Part shown: piece after piece, positions 1 to 11,024 of the stretch
Layout: every line of letters begins with the position of its first letter
How positions within the stretch are numbered: position 1 is the stretch's first letter
Source: Abelmoschus esculentus
Lineage: Eukaryota; Streptophyta; Magnoliopsida; Malvales; Malvaceae
Length of the DNA stretch: 64,000 bases
Reading direction: 5' to 3'
Assembly: GCA_035048815.1 (NCBI GenBank)
Contig: JAUCBN010000042.1
Span: forward strand, 10,757,501-10,821,500
Made by a program: the position numbers and the translations under genes
Notes under the pieces: model-generated
Seen by the model: the letters and a program-made list of their open reading frames with translations, nothing else
The model's database searches: none
Told to the model about the DNA's origin: nothing

Positions 1-33
1 TGCAGTCCAATTGCGCATATTCAACACGCATCA
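1..33 (+). repeat. Tail of a B/E-type LTR (cut by window edge)
   Basis: The first bases read as the end of a B/E-type LTR: the block ATTGCGCATATT followed by ACGCATCA also occurs just before 61949 and, in reverse complement, at 23007 and 28519. The satellite starts immediately after it. Only the last 33 bases are inside the window, so element type and completeness are unknown. Confidence 0.6.
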
Positions 34-3000
34 AAGCTCAAAGAGAGGTACTGTTCACCATGACATACAATAAAAGAGAGGGACAACTCATTATGACTTA
101 TGCTCGAAGAGAAGGGTCATTCACCAAGACATATGCTCAAAGAGAGGGGTCGAAGAGTGGGATAATTCATCGCGGCATAAACTCAAAGAGATGGGTCGTC
201 CATCATAGTATACACTCAAAGAGAGGGATGGTTCATTATGACATACGCTCAGAGAGAGGGGGTTTTCACCGCGACATACGCTCAAAGCGAGGGGGTTAGC
301 CATCATGGTTTACACTCTAAGAAAAGGACCATTCATTATGACATGCACTCGAAGTGAGGGGTCATTCATCGCGACATACGCTTAATGAGAGGGGTTGTCC
401 ATCACAGTATACGCTTAAAGAGAGGGACCGTTCACCATGACATGCAATCAAAGAGTGGGATCATTCATCGTGACCTACGCTCAAAGAGAAGGGTCGTACG
501 TCATTGCATACACTCAAAGAGATTAAGACATACGCTCGAAGAGAGGGGTAATTCACCGCGACGTACGCAAAATAAGAGGGGTCTCAGCCATCACGGTTTA
601 TGCTCTAAGAAATGAACCATTCATTATGACATGCACTCGAAGAGAGGGGTCATTCATCTCGACATATGCTCAAAGAGAGGGACTATTTAGCATGACATAC
701 ACTACAAGAGTGGGATCATACATCGCGACATACGCTCAAAGAGAGGGGGCATTCATCACGGCATACGCTCTAAGCAAGAGACCGTTCATTATGACATGCA
801 CTCGAAGAGAGGGGTCATCCATCATAGCATACGCTAAGAGAGAGGGGTCATCCATCATGGCATACGCTCAAAGAGGGGTCATCCATCATGGCATACGCTC
901 AAAGAGGGGTCATTCACCGCGACATACGCTCAAAGATATGGGACATCCATCATGGTATACGCTTTAAAAAGGGGACCTTTCATTATGACATGCACTCGAA
1001 GAGATGGGTCATTCATCATGACATATGCTCAAAGAGACGGGTCGTCCATCACGGTATACGCTCTAAGAGCAAGACAATTAATTATGACATGTACACGAAG
1101 AGAGATGTCATTCATCGCGACATACGCTCAAAGAGAGGGGTCAGCCATTACGGTATACGCTCTAACTAAGGAACCATTCATTATGACATGCACTCGAAGA
1201 GAGGGGTCATTCATCACGACATATGCTAAAAGAGAGGGGCTTATCCATCACGGTATACACTCTAAGAAAGGGACCAATAACTATGACATACACTCGAAGA
1301 GAGGGGATATTCGTCGTGATATACGCTCCAGGATAGGGGTCGTCCATCACAGTATACGCTCAAAGAGAGGAACCGTTCACCATGACATTCACTCGAAGAG
1401 TGAGACCATTCACCGCGACATATGCTCAAAGATAGGGGTCGTCCATCATGGCAGACGCTCAAAGAGAGGGACCATTCATTATGACGTAAGCTAAAAGAAA
1501 AGGGACATTCACTGTGACATACGCTTAAAGAGAAGGGTCAACCATCACGATATATGCTCTAAAAAAGGGACCTTTCATTATGACATGCACTGGAAGAGAG
1601 GGATCATTCAACGTGACGTATGCTCAAAGACAGGGGTGTCAATCATGGTATACGCTCTAAGGAAGGGATAGCTAATTATGACATGCACTAGAAGAGATGA
1701 GTCATTCATCGCGACATACACTCTAAGAGAGGGGTCAGCCATCACGGTATACACTCTAAGAAAGGGACCATTCATTATGACATACACTCGGAGAGAGGAG
1801 TCATTCATCGCGACATACACTCAAAGAGAAGGGTCAACCATCACGGTATACGCTATAAGACACAGACCGTTCATTATGACATGCACTCGAAGAGAGGGGT
1901 CATTCATCGCGACATACACTAAAAGAGATGGGTTGTCCATCACAGTATGCGCACTAAGAAAGGGACTGTTAATTATGACATGCATTCAAAGTGAGGGGTC
2001 AACCATCACGGTATTGCTCTAAGAAAAGGACCGTTCATTATGACATGCACTCGAAGTGAGGGGTCATTCACCGTGATGTGCGCTCAAAATTGAGGGGTCG
2101 TCCATCACAGTATACGCTCAAAGAGAGGGATCGTCACCATGACATGCACTCGAAGAGTGGGATCATTCATCGCGACATACGCTCAAAGAGAGGGGGCGTC
2201 CATCATGGTATACGCTCAACGACAGGGACCATTCACTATCACAAGCACTCAAAGATAGGGATCATTTATCGTGACATACGCTAAAAGAGAAGGGTCGTCC
2301 ATCATCGCATACGCTCAAAGAGAAGGATTGTTTATTATGACATACGCTCGAAGAGAGTGATCATTCACTGCGACATACGCTCAAAGAGAGGGGTCAACCA
2401 TCATTGTATATGCTTCACCAAAGGGACCGTTCATTATGACATGCACTCGAAGAGAGGGGTCATTCATCACGACATACGCTCAAAGAGAGGGTCGTCCATC
2501 ACACTAACGCTCAAAGAGAGGGACAATTCAGCATGACATACACTCTAACAGTGGGATCATTCATCATGACATACGTTCAAAGGGATGGGTCATCCATCAC
2601 GGTATACGCTCTAAGGAAGGAACCGTTAATTATGACATACACTCGAAGAAAAGGTTCATTCACCGCGACATACGCTCAAATAGAGGGGTCAACCATAATG
2701 GTATACGCTCTAATAAAGGGATCATTCATTATGACATGTACTAGAAGAGAGAGGTCACTCATCGCGACATACACTAAAAGAGAGCGGTCGTCCATCACGG
2801 TATACGCTCTATGAAAGGGACCGTTAATTATGACATGCACTTGAAGAGAGGGGTCATTCATCGTGACATACGCTCAATGAGAGGGGTCAACCGTCACGAT
2901 ATACGCTCTAAGCAAGGGACCGTTCATTATGACATTCACTCGAAGAGAGGAGTCATTCATCGTGACATATACTCAAAGAGAGGGACTGTTTATTATAAAT

Positions 3001-3497
3001 TACGCTCGAAGAGAGGAGTCATTCACCGCTACATACGCTCAAAGATATGGGACATCCATCATGGTATACGCTCTAAGAAAAGGACCGTTCATTATGACAT
3101 GCACTCGAAGAGAGGGGTCATTTATCGTGACATATGCTATAAGAGAGGGGTCATCCATCACGGTATACACTCTAAGAAAGGGACCATTAATTATGACATG
3201 CACTCAAAGAGAGGGGTCATTCATCGTGACATACGCTCAGAGAGAGGGATCGTCCATCACAATATACGCTCAAAGAGAGGGACCGTTCACCATGACATTC
3301 ACTCAAAGAGTGGGATCATTCATCGCGACATACGTTCAAAGATATGGGTCGTCCATCATGGTAGACGCTCAAAGAGAGGGACCGTTCATTATCACGTACG
3401 CTCGAAAAGAGGGGACATTCATCGTGACGTACACTCAAAGAGAGGGGTTAGCCATTACGGTATACGCTCAAAGACATGACTCGAAAAGAGGGATCAT
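34..3497. repeat. 33-bp tandem satellite with 99-bp higher-order repeat
   Basis: About 105 head-to-tail copies of a 33-bp unit, typically GACATACGCTCAAAGAGAGG followed by GGTCATTCATCGC. Three unit types alternate, so the true period over much of the array is 99 bp. Type 1 contains GACATGCACTCGAAGAGA, type 2 GACATACGCTCAAAGAGA and type 3 GGTATACGCTCTAAGAAAGG; 1678-2010 is a clear stretch. Because 33 is a multiple of three, several frames on both strands stay open and give long repetitive ORFs (for example 2811-3479 and 2929-3594, built of 11-residue repeats). I read these as consequences of the period, not as genes. Units differ from each other by roughly 5-20% by eye, so the array is not freshly amplified. 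Confidence 0.95.
3493..3497. repeat. Target-site duplication, left copy (ATCAT)
   Basis: ATCAT lies directly before the solo LTR and is repeated at 4869-4873 directly after it. With the LTR and one copy removed, the satellite unit reads through without interruption (GGGATCAT then TCAACGCGAC). Confidence 0.85.
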
Positions 3498-4868
3498 TGT
3501 TGCGTGTAAAAAGTGCGCAATTAGTGCTAGTGTACACGTCGCAAGTAATAAAGTGATAAGTATTATCGTGTATCGTCTCCACAGGGATTGGTAGACTCAA
3601 TATGCCTTTTTCGTCTTCTTGCTCTGTAAAAGAAATAAAATAAAAACACAGATGATTGGGTTGTAGTAAACTAAATAACTTGAATAATAAAAAAGCTAAA
3701 TAATGAAATAGAAACAGATTAAGAAAGTGGTCAGGATCTAGTTGTGTTGTATTGTGGATTCAGTTGACTTGTTTCTGTCCAATGCAATCACACAACACTT
3801 CCTCGGCAACACTGCAGTTTTACTGCCTCGGCAGTGATGAGCTACGTCCGTCGCGACAATCCCTTTCTCTTGGATGGACTTTTACCAAAGTTCGGCAAAG
3901 TGCCCTTTGGTGACTCTGCTTATCCCTAAGTCGAAGTACTGTTGATGACTAATCCTTGATGATACCTCCCGGCGTGAATCAATTTTAATCACCAACCATT
4001 CCCACACTTCTTTTAGGCGCTGAAAATCTAACCTATCCCTAGGTCGAGTTAGTATTTTTTGAATAGAAAAATACCGTACTTATTCCTTTCGTGAATCTAA
4101 CTCTCCCGATATTAGATAAATAAATCTCTTACAAACTTCTCTTCCGAGCTTGAATACAAGAATAATGAATGGCAAAGAATAAGCAAACCTTGATATTTTA
4201 TTGCATTGAAACAAGAAAACAAGTTCAATCTCTTCTCACAAATACTCTACGACTTTCACCTAAGCCTAAAAGAAATTACAACATAACGAGAAACAAAGAA
4301 AACTCTGAATTCTAAGATGAACTCTCTAATTCGGCTCTCTAGTATGATGTCCTTTTTCTTCCTTGTGCGGCTATGGTTTATATAGGTTTGGCCTAGGGCA
4401 AACCTTTCGTAAGTAGGAATACAACTTGGAGTAAAACACAAGTTAAGTACATAAATAAAAACATTTATTTTATTTCCATGTTTATTCCCACAAGGACTTT
4501 TTCCCGCGTGGCCTTTGACCTGAACTTTCCATGCGCTTCCCAGCTCCGACCCTTGTGCTACTTGTCAAGAAACGTCCAATTTATTTTTCTCTTTAGGTCG
4601 CCTACAATATTAACATTTGTCCTTCAGGTGCTATCGCGACCTTAAGTACTATCGCGGCCTCAGATGTTGTCGCGGCAACAGGTCTACCTGCAAATGTACA
4701 AAGTTATAGTAAAGTTTGCATTTTCTATAAATATCATCTTTATAAGTTACAAAAGCAAAGTACCTAAATATCTCACATTAAGTACATGCGTTGGTTCAAG
4801 TAGCTATAGATTAAGTGATTATTGTCCATGAAAGGTGTAAAAAGTGATAGTGAATTGAGCGCTTATCA
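3498..4868 (-). mobile_element. Solo LTR of the B family inserted in the satellite
   Basis: A complete 1371-bp LTR in minus orientation. Read on the minus strand it begins TGATAAGCGCTCAATTCACT and ends in CGCAACA, matching the termini of the B LTRs at 5314 and 23007. It has a TATA box (minus TATATAAA, about 4377-4384) and the family block beside it (plus GGTTTGGCCTAGGGCAAACC). No internal sequence is attached, and 5-bp duplications (ATCAT) flank it, so it is an insertion later collapsed by LTR-LTR recombination. It contains TGCCTCGGCA at 3824 and TGTCGCGGCA at 4668, the palindromes typical of this family. Confidence 0.9.
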
Positions 4869-5313
4869 ATCATTCAACGCGACGTATGCTCAAAGACAGG
4901 GGTATCTATGACGGTATACGCTCTAAGAAAGGGATAGTTAATTATGACATGCACTCGAAGAGATGGGTTATTCACGCGACATACGCCCTAAGAGAGGGGT
5001 CAACCATCACGGTATAGGCCCTAAGAAAGGGATCGTTCATTATGACATGCACTCGGAGAAAGGAGTCATTCATCACGACATACGCTCAAAGAGAAGGGTC
5101 AACCATCATGGTATACGCTATTAGAAAGGGACCGTTCATTATGAAATGCACTCGAATATAGAGGTCATTCATCGCGATATAAACTCAAAGAGACGGGTTG
5201 TCCATAAAGGTATACGCTCTAAGAAAGGCACCATTAATTATTACATGCATTCGAAGAGAGGGTTCAGCAATCACGATATACGCTCTAAGAAAAGGACCGT
5301 TCATTATGACATG
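4869..5313. repeat. 33-bp satellite, continuation after the solo LTR
   Basis: Same 33-bp unit and same three-type order as 34-3497, in the same orientation and in phase with it across the solo LTR. It starts with the second ATCAT (4869-4873) and ends where the B1 LTR begins at 5314. Confidence 0.93.
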
Positions 5314-6064
5314 TGATAAGTGCTCAACTCACTATCACTTTCTACACTTTTCATGGGCTTTAATCATCAATTCTACACCTACTTGGGTCATTGCATATAC
5401 TAATGTGATAATTTAAGGATTTTGAAGTTAAAGATAATATTTACAGAAAAGACATACTTTACTGCATTTTTATAGATGTGCAAAAAGAAGTATTGCCGCA
5501 GTAACAACTTAAGGCCTAGGCAAGACCTGATGCCGAGTCAGCAAAGGACAAGTAGCGATGTGACAGACAAACTGAAGAGAAAAATTATGAGAAAATTGCT
5601 GGACAAGAATCCCAAGGATCAGAGCTGGATAAGCACGTGGAAAGCCCAAAGACAAACCCACGCGGGAAAGCCTTCTAGAAGGAATTAACTTGGAAATATT
5701 TGATTTATGTACATGACTTATTCCCTACTCCAAGTTGTATTCTACTTAGAAAAGGTTTGTCTTAGGCCAAACCTATATAAGACCCCAAGGAGAAGAGGAG
5801 AGAACTCGACTTGAGAGACAATTCGGTTTATAGATAGCTTAGATTTCATCTCTTAGTTTTTCTTTCTTTTACATTATGTTCTAAGTTTGTTAGGCTTAGG
5901 TGAAGATTGTAAAGTATTAGTGTGAGAAAGTTAAACTTTGTTTCGTGTTTCCAATGCAATAAAATATTAAAGTTTGCTTATTCTTTGTCATTTCTTGTTC
6001 TTACATTCAAGCTCAAGTTTGTAAGTCATCCATTTTATCTAATATAGAGAGAGTTAGATCCATT
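5314..6064 (+). repeat. B1 5' LTR, truncated
   Basis: Starts TGATAAGTGCTCAACTCACT like the B1 3' LTR and, reversed, the solo LTR and B2. It follows satellite directly. It includes the TATA box at 5774-5780, the family block around CCTAGGCAAGACCTGATGCCG and the stretch ending GAGAGAGTTAGATCC. The last several hundred bases and the primer site are lost at about 6064. Confidence 0.85.
5774..5780 (+). promoter_or_regulatory. LTR TATA box (B1 5' LTR)
   Basis: TATATAA preceded by GGCCAAACC. The same block (GGCCAAGCC then TATATAA) recurs at 9201, 29799, 33155 and 50018, and in reverse in the solo LTR and B2, so it is the conserved core promoter of the B/E LTRs. Confidence 0.7.
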
Positions 6065-6464
6065 GGTTTAAATTTTTTTAGGACAATAAGCAAGAATAAG
6101 GGAGAAATTGTTCACAAAAGGAAATCTTTCGAGGCAGAAAAATAGTGTTAGAGCCGCAACAGTCCCAACGGGCAGAAACAGTGCAACGGCTAGTCTGCCG
6201 AGATTCCCGCCGTATCAGTAAATGAAAACGACAATAAAAGTTAAACAACAACAAAACGGCTAGTGGTTAAAACGGTCACAAGGCCGAGGCCTATCTAAAC
6301 AATCTCTCCCTCTTGAACTATTCACTCTTGCATTCTTGTTTTCTTTAGATTTGTTTGCTAATCTTGCCCTCACAATACTCTCTGCCTACTTACAAGCCTT
6401 CTTACAATTTTCAGAAACTCTTCAAGAAAAACTCCAAGAACCTCAATTCTCAAATTACTTACTC
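6065..6464 (+). promoter_or_regulatory. ORF3 leader of B1 with AACGG cluster
   Basis: Non-coding leader between the deletion junction and the ORF3 ATG. It carries four AACGG motifs (about 6167, 6186, 6255, 6271), the last three followed by CTA, CTA and TCA. A weakened TATA-like CCTATCTAAAC lies at 6290-6300 and a conserved stretch TTGAACTATTCACTCTTGCA follows. B3 and B4 have an intact TATA box at this place. I read it as an internal promoter for ORF3; that is inference. Confidence 0.5.
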
Positions 6465-7982
6465 ATGGCCACCTACAAACGATTGGCCCCAACAACGGTT
6501 GAAGACAGATTCAACAGGTCTTTCATTGCTCGGTAATTATGGGAGGAACAAGGATTCCAACATTCCGATGAAGAAAATTTTGGCATCATACACTACTTGT
6601 TCGATAAGATAAAATATCAAGATTGGGAGATCTTCTACCTCCAGCCAATCCAGGCCAATGCCACTGTCGTGTAGGAATTCTATGTGCACGGGCCAAGCAA
6701 GGACTCACTCCTTGTCCACTACCGGGCATGCCTGTCAAGCTTGATACCGAGATAATCAACGATTTCTACGGCCTTGTACCTATACGTGATGTCCATGCCA
6801 AATTCATGAAGAATGTCACAACTGAAGATTATGAGCTAATAAAGGATGACCTTTGCTACGATAATACCCCTTGGGAATCTAGTACCCATAAAGGATCCGT
6901 AGAAGGCAAAGAACCCGAGGCTAAGCTTTGGAACATCTTTGTAAAGAGACGACTCATTCCAACCTCCCACAATAGTATGGTTGACCGAAGGAGATTGGTG
7001 CTCATCCAATCAATCATCAACAAAAGGAGCATCAACGTTGGAGAAATTATTTTACGAGAAATTTACGAATACGGTAAGAAGGATAAAGGCCTTTTATATT
7101 TCCCTTGTTTAATTATTGATATTTGTAATGCTGTAGGTATACCCACTGCCGAAACAAATGAATTCACAACCCATAGATGAGGATGGACCAAAAATTTCTG
7201 CCACAAGATCATGCAGATCACGCAAGCAGAACCAGTCCAGGCAACTCCACAGCAGTTCACTACTGACACTACTATCGGGGCCCAATACACGACAGACATG
7301 CCTGACACTGCCCACACCACTACCGCAATAGACCAGTACCAGGAAATACTATAAAGGATGGCAACTATGGATCTTAGGCAGCAGAGATACGTGGAGTATC
7401 AAAGAGACTTCAACAGCACACATGCTCAAATGATGCTCCACAATTTTCCAGGCCAAGGGGTGCAGTTTCCAAAGTTCCCCACTAACATGTTCGTAACAGC
7501 TACACCCTATACCGAGACAACACCAGCTCTAGGAGGACCGAGACCATTCTTCCCCACAGGCCCTCAGCAACAGTTTCATGCTGCTGGCCCATCTAGGGCA
7601 GCAGATTCTACGGCGGCATCATCTTCCAGCAGAAGACCATCTAAGAGAAGGGCAGTCTTCAGCACTCTCCCTAAAAACCCCATCATCATGGCCATTCTAT
7701 CAGAAGTGATAGATGTCTATGTACACCAAAGTTCAGACGCTACCGGGCTGACCATTCACCATGCTTGGGCATATTCAGAAAATGATGGAGGGACTGATGT
7801 AATGGTGACCGAAGATGAAGGAGAAGAAGAAGTGAACGCTCACATGCAACGAACATCACCTACAAAGAGTCTAGCCACCACGAAAAGTAAAGACTCAGCC
7901 ATTGTCATCACCAAGAATGCAACAATCAGCAGCAAGATCCAGAAAATTAATTGTGGAAGACAGCTCTTCGGAGTCCTTATAA
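6465..7982 (+). pseudogene. ORF3 (putative plant transposon protein), B1 copy
   Basis: ORF3 sits between pol and the 3' LTR, the place often labelled env-like in Athila elements. The ATG at 6465 opens MATYKRLAPTTVEDRF, shared with B3. Conserved blocks follow: the FYGLVPIRDVHAKF region, DDLCYDNTPW, LWNIFVKRRLIPTSHNS, and VLIQSIINKRSINVGEIILREIYE (6985-7070). In-frame stops (6534, 6672, 7178, 7352) and a frameshift near 6700 break it. A serine-rich stretch with basic SRRPSKRRAVF lies at about 7628-7660. A frameshift near 7900 carries the frame into a hydrophobic tail; the ancestral frame instead stops at 7980-7982 after ..SSSESL, as in B2. About 505 codons when aligned. No signal peptide or true membrane segment is visible, so an envelope role is not supported. 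Biochemical function unknown. Confidence 0.8.
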
Positions 7983-8050
7983 ATTTTTTTTGCTGCTTTT
8001 ATTACTTGTTTCCTTTTTATATTTTGTTGCCCACTGTTTTCCCCTAATTT

Positions 8051-8088
8051 AAGCATTGAAGACAATGCTTGGTTCGAGTTTGGGGGTG
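8051..8088 (+). other. Internal hairpin plus polypurine tract (B1)
   Basis: AAGCATTG, loop AAGA, CAATGCTT is a perfect 8-bp stem (8051-8070). GAGTTTGGGGGTG follows six bases later, nearly identical to the tract that primes plus-strand synthesis at 8847-8859. Equivalent modules lie at about 25085-25125 (B2, minus), 31574-31603 (E) and 43060-43093 (A). It could act as an internal plus-strand primer or an RNA element; function not shown. Confidence 0.6.
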
Positions 8089-8415
8089 TAGAGCCATTGT
8101 CGCAGACTTGCCATGAAAGGGGAGTTTTTAAGTGATAAATTTTTTTATATTTTATGTCCACCAGTTTACTTGAAATTGTTGCTCATACTCTTACACTGCC
8201 CATCATCAGTATTGTTTTAGTACATTCTTTTAAGGCAATAGAAATCTTTCTCCTTATCATAGATTCTGTTTTGAAGGCTTAATTCTAGGATACTTAAGGA
8301 GAAAACTTAGAAGCTTGCTATAAGGTTGATCCTAAAACACTTTTGTGACTTGTTTGACTATAAGAATTCTTTTAATAAACTTAGGTGATAAAGACTTAGA
8401 TCTTTGGAAAGGTGA

Positions 8416-8566
8416 CTATAGGTGCCTATCACTGGCTCTAGGAACTACTCTTCTTCATGCTAGAGGTGCCCGAAATTGGCTCTAGTATGCTTAAAAGAAT
8501 AGAAAAGAAATAAGGAAATAATGAAGAGAAAAACACAATCCTTGAGGTGCCTGAAATTGGCTCAAG
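8416..8566 (+). other. Three 26-nt hairpins upstream of the 3' LTR (B1)
   Basis: Hairpins at 8416-8441, 8460-8485 and 8541-8566, each exactly 26 nt: six stem bases, 14 central bases starting GTGCC and ending GG, six stem bases. Stems are CTATAG/CTCTAG (one mismatch), CTAGAG/CTCTAG and CTTGAG/CTCAAG. The last two differ by changes on both arms that preserve pairing. Confidence 0.75.
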
Positions 8567-8846
8567 AATTGGTTGTTTAGAAAAAGAAGAGTACACTAAA
8601 TCCAAGTCTATTTGTCTTGAACTTAGAGATTATCTAAGAAGGCCCTTAATCAAACTTCTCCACAAAAACGTACACACTCATAAAACCTTATAGTTTGTCT
8701 TCTAGGTAAACCCTTAGGTAACCGAAAAGTTAAGTCTAAAGAATGGAAATAGTTATGGTGGGGAGAATAGATGGAAACATAAGACCAAGAGGGAATAAAG
8801 TTTGGCAAATTGATGGTTTGCATTGCTTGAGGATAAGAAATAGTTC

Positions 8847-8859
8847 GAGTTTGGGGGTG
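8847..8859 (+). other. Terminal polypurine tract, B1
   Basis: GAGTTTGGGGGTG directly precedes the 3' LTR start TGATAAGTGC at 8860, the usual place for the plus-strand primer. The upstream TTGCTTGAGGATAAGAAA is a decayed form of the hairpin seen intact in E. Confidence 0.8.
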
Positions 8860-9992
8860 TGATAAGTGCTCAACTCACTATCACTTTCTACACTTTTCAT
8901 AGACATTTTTATATCTGTGCAGAAAGAAGTATTGTCACGGCAACAACTTAAGGCCGAGGCAGGACCTGATGCCGAGGCAGCAATGGACAAGTAGCGATGT
9001 GGCAGGCAAACTGAGGAGAACATTGTTGGACAAAAAGCCCAAGGATTAGAGCTGGATAAGCATGTGGAAAGCCTAAAGACAAGGCCATGCGGGAAAGCCT
9101 TCTAGAAGGAATATACATGGAAATATTTGATTTATGTACATGATTTGTTCCGTACTCCAAGTTGTATTCTACTTAGGAAAGATTTGCCCTAGGCCAAGCC
9201 TATATAAGACCTAGCCGTCCCAAGGAGAAGAGGAGAGAACTCGACTTGAGAGACAATTCGATTTATAGATAGCTTAGATTTCATCTTTTAGTTTTTCTTT
9301 CTTTTACATTATGTTCTAAGTTTGTTAGGCTTAGGTGAAGGTTGTAAAGTATTAGTGTGAGAAAGTTAAACTTTGTTTCTTGTTTCTAATGCAATAAATA
9401 TCAAAGTTTGCATATTCTTTGTCATTTCTTGTTCTTACATTCAAGCTCGGGAGAGAAGTTTGTAAGTCATTCATTTATCTAATATTGGGAGAGTTAGATT
9501 CACGAAAGATATAAGTACGGTATTTCTATCACAGAACACTAACTCGGTCTAGGGATACGTTTAGAGTTTCAGCGGCTAATAGAAGTGTGGGATTGGTTGG
9601 TGATTATAATTGATTCACGTCGGGAGGTATCATCAAGGACTAGGCATCAACAGTACTTCGGCTTAGGGATAAGCGGAGTCATTAAAGGACACTTTGCCGA
9701 AATTTGGTAAAGTCTGTCAAAGAGCAAGGGATTACCGCGGCAGGCGAGTATCTTCACTGTCGAGGCAGTAATCTACAGTTCTGCTGAGGCAGTGTTGTAC
9801 AATTATATTTGACAGAAATAAGTCAACAGAATCCTCTATACAATACAACTGGATCCTAGCCACTATCTCTATTTGATTTTTCTATTTTTATTTAGTTTTC
9901 TTCATTTAGTTAAATCACAACCCAATAATTTATGTTTTTACTTTATTTCTTTACAGAGCAAGAAGATCAAAGGAAGCATATTAAGTCGACCG
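8860..9992 (+). repeat. B1 3' LTR, end missing
   Basis: Begins TGATAAGTGCTCAACTCACT like the 5' LTR. It contains TGTCACGGCA (8933) and TGCCGAGGCA (8970), the TATA box at 9201-9207, and the block GCATATTAAGT near its end. Sequence stops matching other B LTRs at about 9992, so the last roughly 130 bp are missing. Confidence 0.85.
9201..9207 (+). promoter_or_regulatory. LTR TATA box (B1 3' LTR)
   Basis: TATATAA preceded by CCTAGGCCAAGCC, the same core promoter block found in the other B/E LTRs. Confidence 0.7.
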
Positions 9993-10573
9993 AACCCAAT
10001 AATTTATTTTTTCTCACGATCTAGTTTTTCAAACTCAAAACTTTCTTTTTCTTTCTCAATCACACACTCTTTTTTACAAATCTCCTTTTCTCACTCAATT
10101 TCTTTTTCATTTTCACAAGCATGTTCTTTTTCTAGAGATTCTTGCAATTGTGTTTCTTTAACATAGTTGTCAAAATACTTTTGAAACTGAGCTAGACTTT
10201 CGGGGCTGAAAGAAATAGAAGTTTTTGGCTTGTTTCGTGATAAACTTTTTGAATTGAACGAAGATGTGCCAGGCTTGATTGACTCGAAACTTTGAAAAAC
10301 ATCTCTAGGTTGGGAGATGAATTTCTTCTCACAAGATTTTTGACTCTATTTTGATGTACAACTAGAGACATATTGAGGGTTGTCTCTCTGATTTATTTTT
10401 CTTTGTTCCTTCAATGGAGGTGTTTGTCTCCAATGAGATTCTATCTCAAGGCGATCCAAACTCTTGTAAATAGGATCAAAAGCTTATTGCATCACCTTTG
10501 TCATTGCTTCTAGCAACGCTTGGTTTTGCAAATTGGAAACTCCTTCACCACTGTGATCAGATCTTTGTGACAT
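9993..10573 (-). pseudogene. gag fragment (D1)
   Basis: On the minus strand an ATG at 10573 opens MSQRSDHSGEGVSNLQNQAL, followed by AMTKVMQ, a stop, and AFDPIYKSLDRLE. The pattern of a glutamine-rich start leading to a 'xDRLE' helix is seen in gag N-termini of plant chromoviruses. Stops occur throughout, and the frame runs into a lysine/glutamate-rich low-complexity stretch before breaking at 9993. No zinc knuckle or later domain remains. Assignment rests on position after the primer site and weak similarity. Confidence 0.45.
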
Positions 10574-11009
10574 GATTAGATAAAAAAAATTAAATCTTAC
10601 CGGCATAAATCGTCACCTTTTCACTTCAAAGAAAATGCACTCACACTCGTGTGTCACTCGGGATAGGCTTTTCCCTTGATGTACACTCTTGTCTTCTACC
10701 ACTCTTGTTCTCTTTTCTAAGTTCGTAAAGAACTTACTCAAGGCTCAACAAGTGTTATTGTGGAATATGGCTGAAACAAATGGTTAGGATGAGAAACAAA
10801 GAAGATGAAGCCAATAAGGTGATTAAGAATGAAATAGCAATCTGAAAAAAATACGGTAAAAAAATCACAACTAAACATCTTTTTATACTTTTAGGATACG
10901 ATCCCTCCCTCTTAAACCTTTCTTTTTTTTAGATTTTTTTTTAATTTCTCTTCCTTTTTTTTGCAATTTTTTTTTGAAAATGAATCGAGCAACTTATTGA
11001 ATCGTTGTA
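10574..11009 (-). other. D1 leader between primer site and gag
   Basis: About 435 bp of AT-rich sequence with T-runs (10920-10975). It resembles the corresponding D2 stretch at 16500-17210: both have a CTCGTGT..CACTCG block and long T-rich runs. No gene seen. Confidence 0.5.
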
Positions 11010-11023
11010 GCTCTGATTACCAA
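11010..11023 (-). other. Primer-binding site, initiator tRNA-Met type (D1)
   Basis: Plus strand GCTCTGATTACCAA, minus strand TTGGTAATCAGAGC: the common plant Ty3/gypsy site TGGTATCAGAGC with one extra A. It sits one base from the LTR terminus. Confidence 0.7.
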
Positions 11024-11024
11024 T

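Larger units (their letters stand above)
7983..8859 (+). other. B1 3' untranslated region
   Basis: About 880 bp without coding capacity between the ORF3 stop and the 3' LTR. It holds a hairpin plus polypurine module (8051-8088), three 26-nt hairpins (8416-8566) and the terminal polypurine tract (8847-8859). The rest is AT-rich with no recognised feature. Confidence 0.75.
5314..9992 (+). mobile_element. B1: deleted Athila-like element (LTR-ORF3-LTR)
   Basis: Composite element bounded by a partial 5' LTR (5314-6064) and a 3' LTR (8860-9992, end missing). Primer-binding site, gag and protease are absent. At about 6065 the LTR jumps directly into the leader of ORF3, which aligns with the B2 and B3 leaders. 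The retained interior holds ORF3, an internal hairpin plus polypurine module, three 26-nt hairpins and the terminal polypurine tract. It cannot move on its own. The 3' LTR is broken at about 9992 where D1 sequence starts. Confidence 0.85.

Noticed and set aside
2811..3594. Long repetitive ORFs (222 and 221 codons) in the satellite
   Set aside because: They follow from an 11-codon period with few stops, overlap in different frames, and lack a unique start or conserved ending. Treated as satellite.
34..5313. CRISPR-like array (regular short repeats)
   Set aside because: Repeats are directly adjacent with no unique spacers, and the context is a plant genome; it is a satellite.
5476..5688. 70-codon ORF in the B1 5' LTR
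   Set aside because: Lies in LTR U3 sequence repeated in other B LTRs where it is not open; no domain.
7895..8047. Hydrophobic C-terminal tail of B1 ORF3, suggestive of an envelope membrane anchor
   Set aside because: It arises from a frameshift; in the frame shared with B2, ORF3 stops at 7980-7982 before the hydrophobic stretch, which is T-rich UTR.
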